A stretch of 64,000 nucleotides of DNA, taken from JBQLZQ01 sp052168355. Its GTDB lineage: Bacteria > Pseudomonadota > Alphaproteobacteria > DSM-16000 > Inquilinaceae. The stretch's first letter is position 1; the number at the start of each line of letters is the position of its first letter. A program made the translations under genes and the position numbers. The DNA is taken from the NCBI GenBank assembly GCA_052168355.1, contig JBQLZQ010000072.1, positions 1 to 64,000 of the forward strand, in the 5' to 3' direction. This document shows, one piece after another, positions 61,383-64,000 of the stretch. The notes below the pieces were generated by a model. The model did no database searches. It saw nothing but the letters and a program-made list of their open reading frames with translations, and was not told the DNA's origin.

Positions 61383-64000
61383 ATGGCGAAAAACATGCTG
61401 GTGGACGCCACCCATCCGGAAGAAACCCGGGTCGTGGTGGTCAGCGGGAACAAGCTTGAGGAATTCGATTTCGAGACCGCTGCCAAACGGCAGCTCAAGG
61501 GAAACATCTATCTGGCCAAGGTCACGCGGGTCGAACCCTCGCTGCAGGCGGCCTTTGTGGAGTATGGCGGCAACCGTCACGGTTTCCTGGCCTTCTCCGA
61601 AATCCATCCCGATTACTACAGAATTCCGGTCGCCGATCGCGAGGCCTTGATCGCCGACGACCGCAATTTCGAAGCGAGCCGGGACGAGGGCGATGCGGCG
61701 ACCGCCGATAACGACGCCGATCCGTTTTCCGATCCCCGCGACGGCGACGACACCGACGGCGAGCCCAGCTTCGATCTGGGTCCGGCCGGGGAACCGACGG
61801 CCGACGGCGGCGCCGGGAAAAACGGCTCGGACGACGACCATGCGACCGTCGGGGCGGACGGCGGTGACATTGCCGCGGTTCCGCTGCGCAGCACCGGGGT
61901 CGAGGTCGTGGGCGGCGACGAAGTCGAGGAAGCCACCGCGCGCCCCGCCGCCCGTCGACCGCGGCGTCATTACAAGATCCAGGAGGTGGTCAAGCGGCGC
62001 CAGATCATGCTGGTCCAGGTCACCAAGGAGGAACGCGGCAACAAGGGCGCGGCCCTGACCACCTATCTGTCGCTGGCCGGCCGCTATTGCGTGCTGATGC
62101 CCAACACGCCCCGCGGCGGCGGCGTCTCCCGCAAGATCGCGAACCCCAAGGACCGCAAGAAGATGAAGCAGATCCTGGACGATCTGTTCATCCCCGAAGG
62201 CATGGCGGTGATCCTGCGCACCGCCGGGTTGGAGCGAACACGGACGGAGATCAAGCGGGACTTTGATTATCTTCTGCGTCTGTGGGATTCGATCCGCGAA
62301 CTGACGCTCGAATCGACGGCGCCGACCCTGATCCACGAAGAGGCGAACCTGATCAAGCGGGCCATCCGCGACCTGTATTCCCGCGACATCGACGGCGTCC
62401 ACGTCGCCGGCGAAGAGGGCTACCGGACGGCCAAGGATTTCATGCGGATGCTGATGCCGTCCCATGCCCGCAACGTTCAGCTTTATCGGGACGACAGCGT
62501 TCCGCTGTTCCACCGTTATCAGGTGGAGAGCCAGATCGACGCGATGCACAGCCCGATGGTCCAGCTGCCGTCCGGCGGCACCGTTGTCCTGAACCCGACC
62601 GAGGCGCTGGTCGCCATCGACGTCAATTCCGGCCGCTCGACGCGTGAGCGCAACATCGAGGAAACGGCCTACAAGACCAACCTCGAGGCGGCGGAGGAGA
62701 TTGCCCGTCAGCTTCGCCTGCGCGACCTGGCCGGGCTGATCGTCATCGATTTCATCGACATGGAGGACGATCGCCACAACACGGCGGTGGAACGTCGGCT
62801 CAAGGAAAGCATGCGCGGCGACCGGGCACGGATCCAGCTTGGACATATCAGCCCGTTCGGCCTTCTGGAACTGTCGCGTCAGCGACTGCGGCCCAGCTTT
62901 GTCGAAACCCATTTCCAGACCTGTGCCCTGTGCGCGGGCATCGGCCTGACCCGTACGAGCGGGTCGGTGGCCCTGCAGGTGCTGCGCGCCATCGAGGAAG
63001 AAGGCATCAAGCGCCGGGCGCGGGAGGTCGCGGTTCGCCTGCCGACCTCCATCGCCCTCTATATCTTCAATGAAAAGCGAGCGGCCCTGGCGGAGATCGA
63101 GCAGCGCTACGGCTTTACCGTGCTTCTGCATGGCGACGACACGCTGATCGGCGCCGACTATCGCTTGGAGCGCACCCGGGCGCGGGAAGACGGCGATATG
63201 GTTGCCGCACCGGCGATAGACATCGTCAAGGTCATGGCCGATGTCGACGCGGACACCGATGACGATGTCAGTGACGGGGCCGAGGCGGCTTCCGAAGCGG
63301 ATGGCGAGGAAGATCGCGGCAAGCGCAAGCGGCGGTCGCGCCGGGGCCGACGCCGTCGCGACGACAGCCGCGATGGCGTCGCGGATCAGGCGGCAGCCGC
63401 CGAAACCGCCCCCGGTGACACCTCCGAGTCCGACACCGACGGCGACGATGCGGTCCAGGCCGGTGCCGCGGCCGCCGAGGACGATGAGGGGTCCGAACAA
63501 CGCCGTAGTAAGCGCCGGCGTGGCCGGCGCGGCGGGCGGCGGCGGGCCGGACGCACACGCGACGAGGCCCAGTCCGTGTCGACCGTGGACACCATGGCGG
63601 ACGGCGAAACCGCGCCGGACGACGCGGTATCCGACCAACCGACGGAAATCCCCCTGGCGGCCCAGGCCGACGACGCAACGGACGAGGCACCGACGGCGAT
63701 GCCCGCCGAACCCGCGCTGGCCGCCGAGCCTGCCGCCGAACCTGCCAAGGACGAGGCCAAGAAACCGGCCCGGCGCCGCAGCCGAAAGACCAAGCCGGTG
63801 ACGACGGGGGACGAGTCGGCAACCGAGACGGTCGAGACCGCGCCGGACGCCAAGCCGACAAAAGCACCCGCCAAACGGCGGCCGCGCCGCGCCGCGTCGG
63901 TGGCCGCCGACCCCGTGGAAATCGGCGATCTTGCCGCCGTGAGCGATCCGGTGGTCGTCGATGCCCCGGACAGGCAGGATGAGGCCGCCCAGGATGAGCC
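61383..64000 (+). CDS. rne: Ribonuclease E, N-terminal 872 residues
   Basis: Open to the right edge. S1 domain (NIYLAKVTRVEPSLQAAFVE), split by an acidic, poorly conserved insert (~residues 85-190) as in many alphaproteobacteria; 5'-sensor and RNase H-like region; catalytic metal site in ALVAIDVNSGRSTRE and GLIVIDFIDMEDDRHN; zinc-link TCALCAGIG. After ~600 the chain becomes Arg-rich clusters (KRKRRSRRGRRRRD, RRSKRRRGRRGGRRRAGR) alternating with acidic/Ala-rich stretches, the degradosome scaffold part. Starts RNA decay and rRNA/tRNA processing. Confidence 0.97.
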   Translation, partial: MAKNMLVDATHPEETRVVVVSGNKLEEFDFETAAKRQLKGNIYLAKVTRVEPSLQAAFVEYGGNRHGFLAFSEIHPDYYRIPVADREALIADDRNFEASRDEGDAATADNDADPFSDPRDGDDTDGEPSFDLGPAGEPTADGGAGKNGSDDDHATVGADGGDIAAVPLRSTGVEVVGGDEVEEATARPAARRPRRHYKIQEVVKRRQIMLVQVTKEERGNKGAALTTYLSLAGRYCVLMPNTPRGGGVSRKIANPKDRKKMKQILDDLFIPEGMAVILRTAGLERTRTEIKRDFDYLLRLWDSIRELTLESTAPTLIHEEANLIKRAIRDLYSRDIDGVHVAGEEGYRTAKDFMRMLMPSHARNVQLYRDDSVPLFHRYQVESQIDAMHSPMVQLPSGGTVVLNPTEALVAIDVNSGRSTRERNIEETAYKTNLEAAEEIARQLRLRDLAGLIVIDFIDMEDDRHNTAVERRLKESMRGDRARIQLGHISPFGLLELSRQRLRPSFVETHFQTCALCAGIGLTRTSGSVALQVLRAIEEEGIKRRAREVAVRLPTSIALYIFNEKRAALAEIEQRYGFTVLLHGDDTLIGADYRLERTRAREDGDMVAAPAIDIVKVMADVDADTDDDVSDGAEAASEADGEEDRGKRKRRSRRGRRRRDDSRDGVADQAAAAETAPGDTSESDTDGDDAVQAGAAAAEDDEGSEQRRSKRRRGRRGGRRRAGRTRDEAQSVSTVDTMADGETAPDDAVSDQPTEIPLAAQADDATDEAPTAMPAEPALAAEPAAEPAKDEAKKPARRRSRKTKPVTTGDESATETVETAPDAKPTKAPAKRRPRRAASVAADPVEIGDLAAVSDPVVVDAPDRQDEAAQDE

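Noticed and set aside
61077..63638. 853-codon open frame antisense to rne
   Set aside because: It mirrors the rne codons at high GC, has no family motifs, and rne is clearly coding with catalytic motifs on the plus strand.

Overview
The window is GC-rich chromosomal DNA from an alphaproteobacterium, most likely Rhodospirillales-like. The evidence is gene order and family content: rne-amiC-mrcA-prfB, glnE-bcp, a long cysE-iscR-desulfurase-ferredoxin-suf cluster, aceA with an ScfR/RamB-type regulator, a DUF4170 protein, and an alphaproteobacterial-type elongator tRNA-Met. No rRNA, CRISPR array, integrase or intact transposase is visible.

Positions 1-16,320 look accessory. They start with debris: an isochorismatase remnant run into an IS3 orfA fragment, and the tail of a Gfo/Idh/MocA oxidoreductase run into the head of a TetR gene. 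Small regulator/effector modules follow: TetR with an MFS pump, TetR with an SDR and a MATE pump, and ArsR with SRPBCC and DUF4287. The TetR and ArsR modules have visible palindromic operators. Next is a respiratory block (8.3-15.7 kb): a PQQ dehydrogenase with a separate small membrane protein, a CtaG-like assembly factor, a CopD/HemJ-like protein, a DUF2231 protein, and a terminal oxidase. The oxidase has a subunit II that lacks the CuA cysteines and a fused subunit I+III, so I read it as a quinol oxidase that could take electrons from the PQQ enzyme through ubiquinone. The region ends in a frameshifted IS481-type transposase remnant lying against the 3' end of a tRNA-Met(CAT) gene, as expected for an island edge.

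16.4-28.4 kb (minus strand) is the Fe-S cluster region: cysE, iscR, two tandem NifS/IscS-like desulfurases, a 2Fe-2S ferredoxin, sufBCDS, sufU, sufT and sufA, then mnmA and an SCP2 protein. A near-consensus IscR-type site overlaps the sufB promoter. 28.4-37.2 kb is housekeeping: an alpha/beta hydrolase, tyrS, an AsmA/YhdP-like protein, glnE and bcp.

37.5-44.7 kb is the most interesting block. It holds a REC-TackOD1 (multi-zinc-ribbon) regulator with a degenerate GGDEF-like tail, translationally coupled to a membrane GT2 glycosyltransferase, then an HlyD-like adaptor, an Hpt protein, a PDC-PAS histidine kinase and a lone receiver. Together these are all the parts of a His-Asp-His-Asp phosphorelay beside an Alg8/Alg44-like polysaccharide synthase/adaptor pair, but with no PilZ domain.

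44.7-55.6 kb holds the ScfR-like regulator and aceA, several small conserved proteins, cobS/cobT with a TetR and a CobC-like phosphatase, and an ECF42-type sigma factor behind its DGPF partner. Two near-identical promoters, GTCGG-N15-TTCGTCTA, stand before the DGPF gene and before a nearby glyoxalase gene, defining a small regulon. 55.6-64 kb carries prfB with the classic programmed +1 frameshift, mrcA, amiC and the start of rne, which runs off the right edge.
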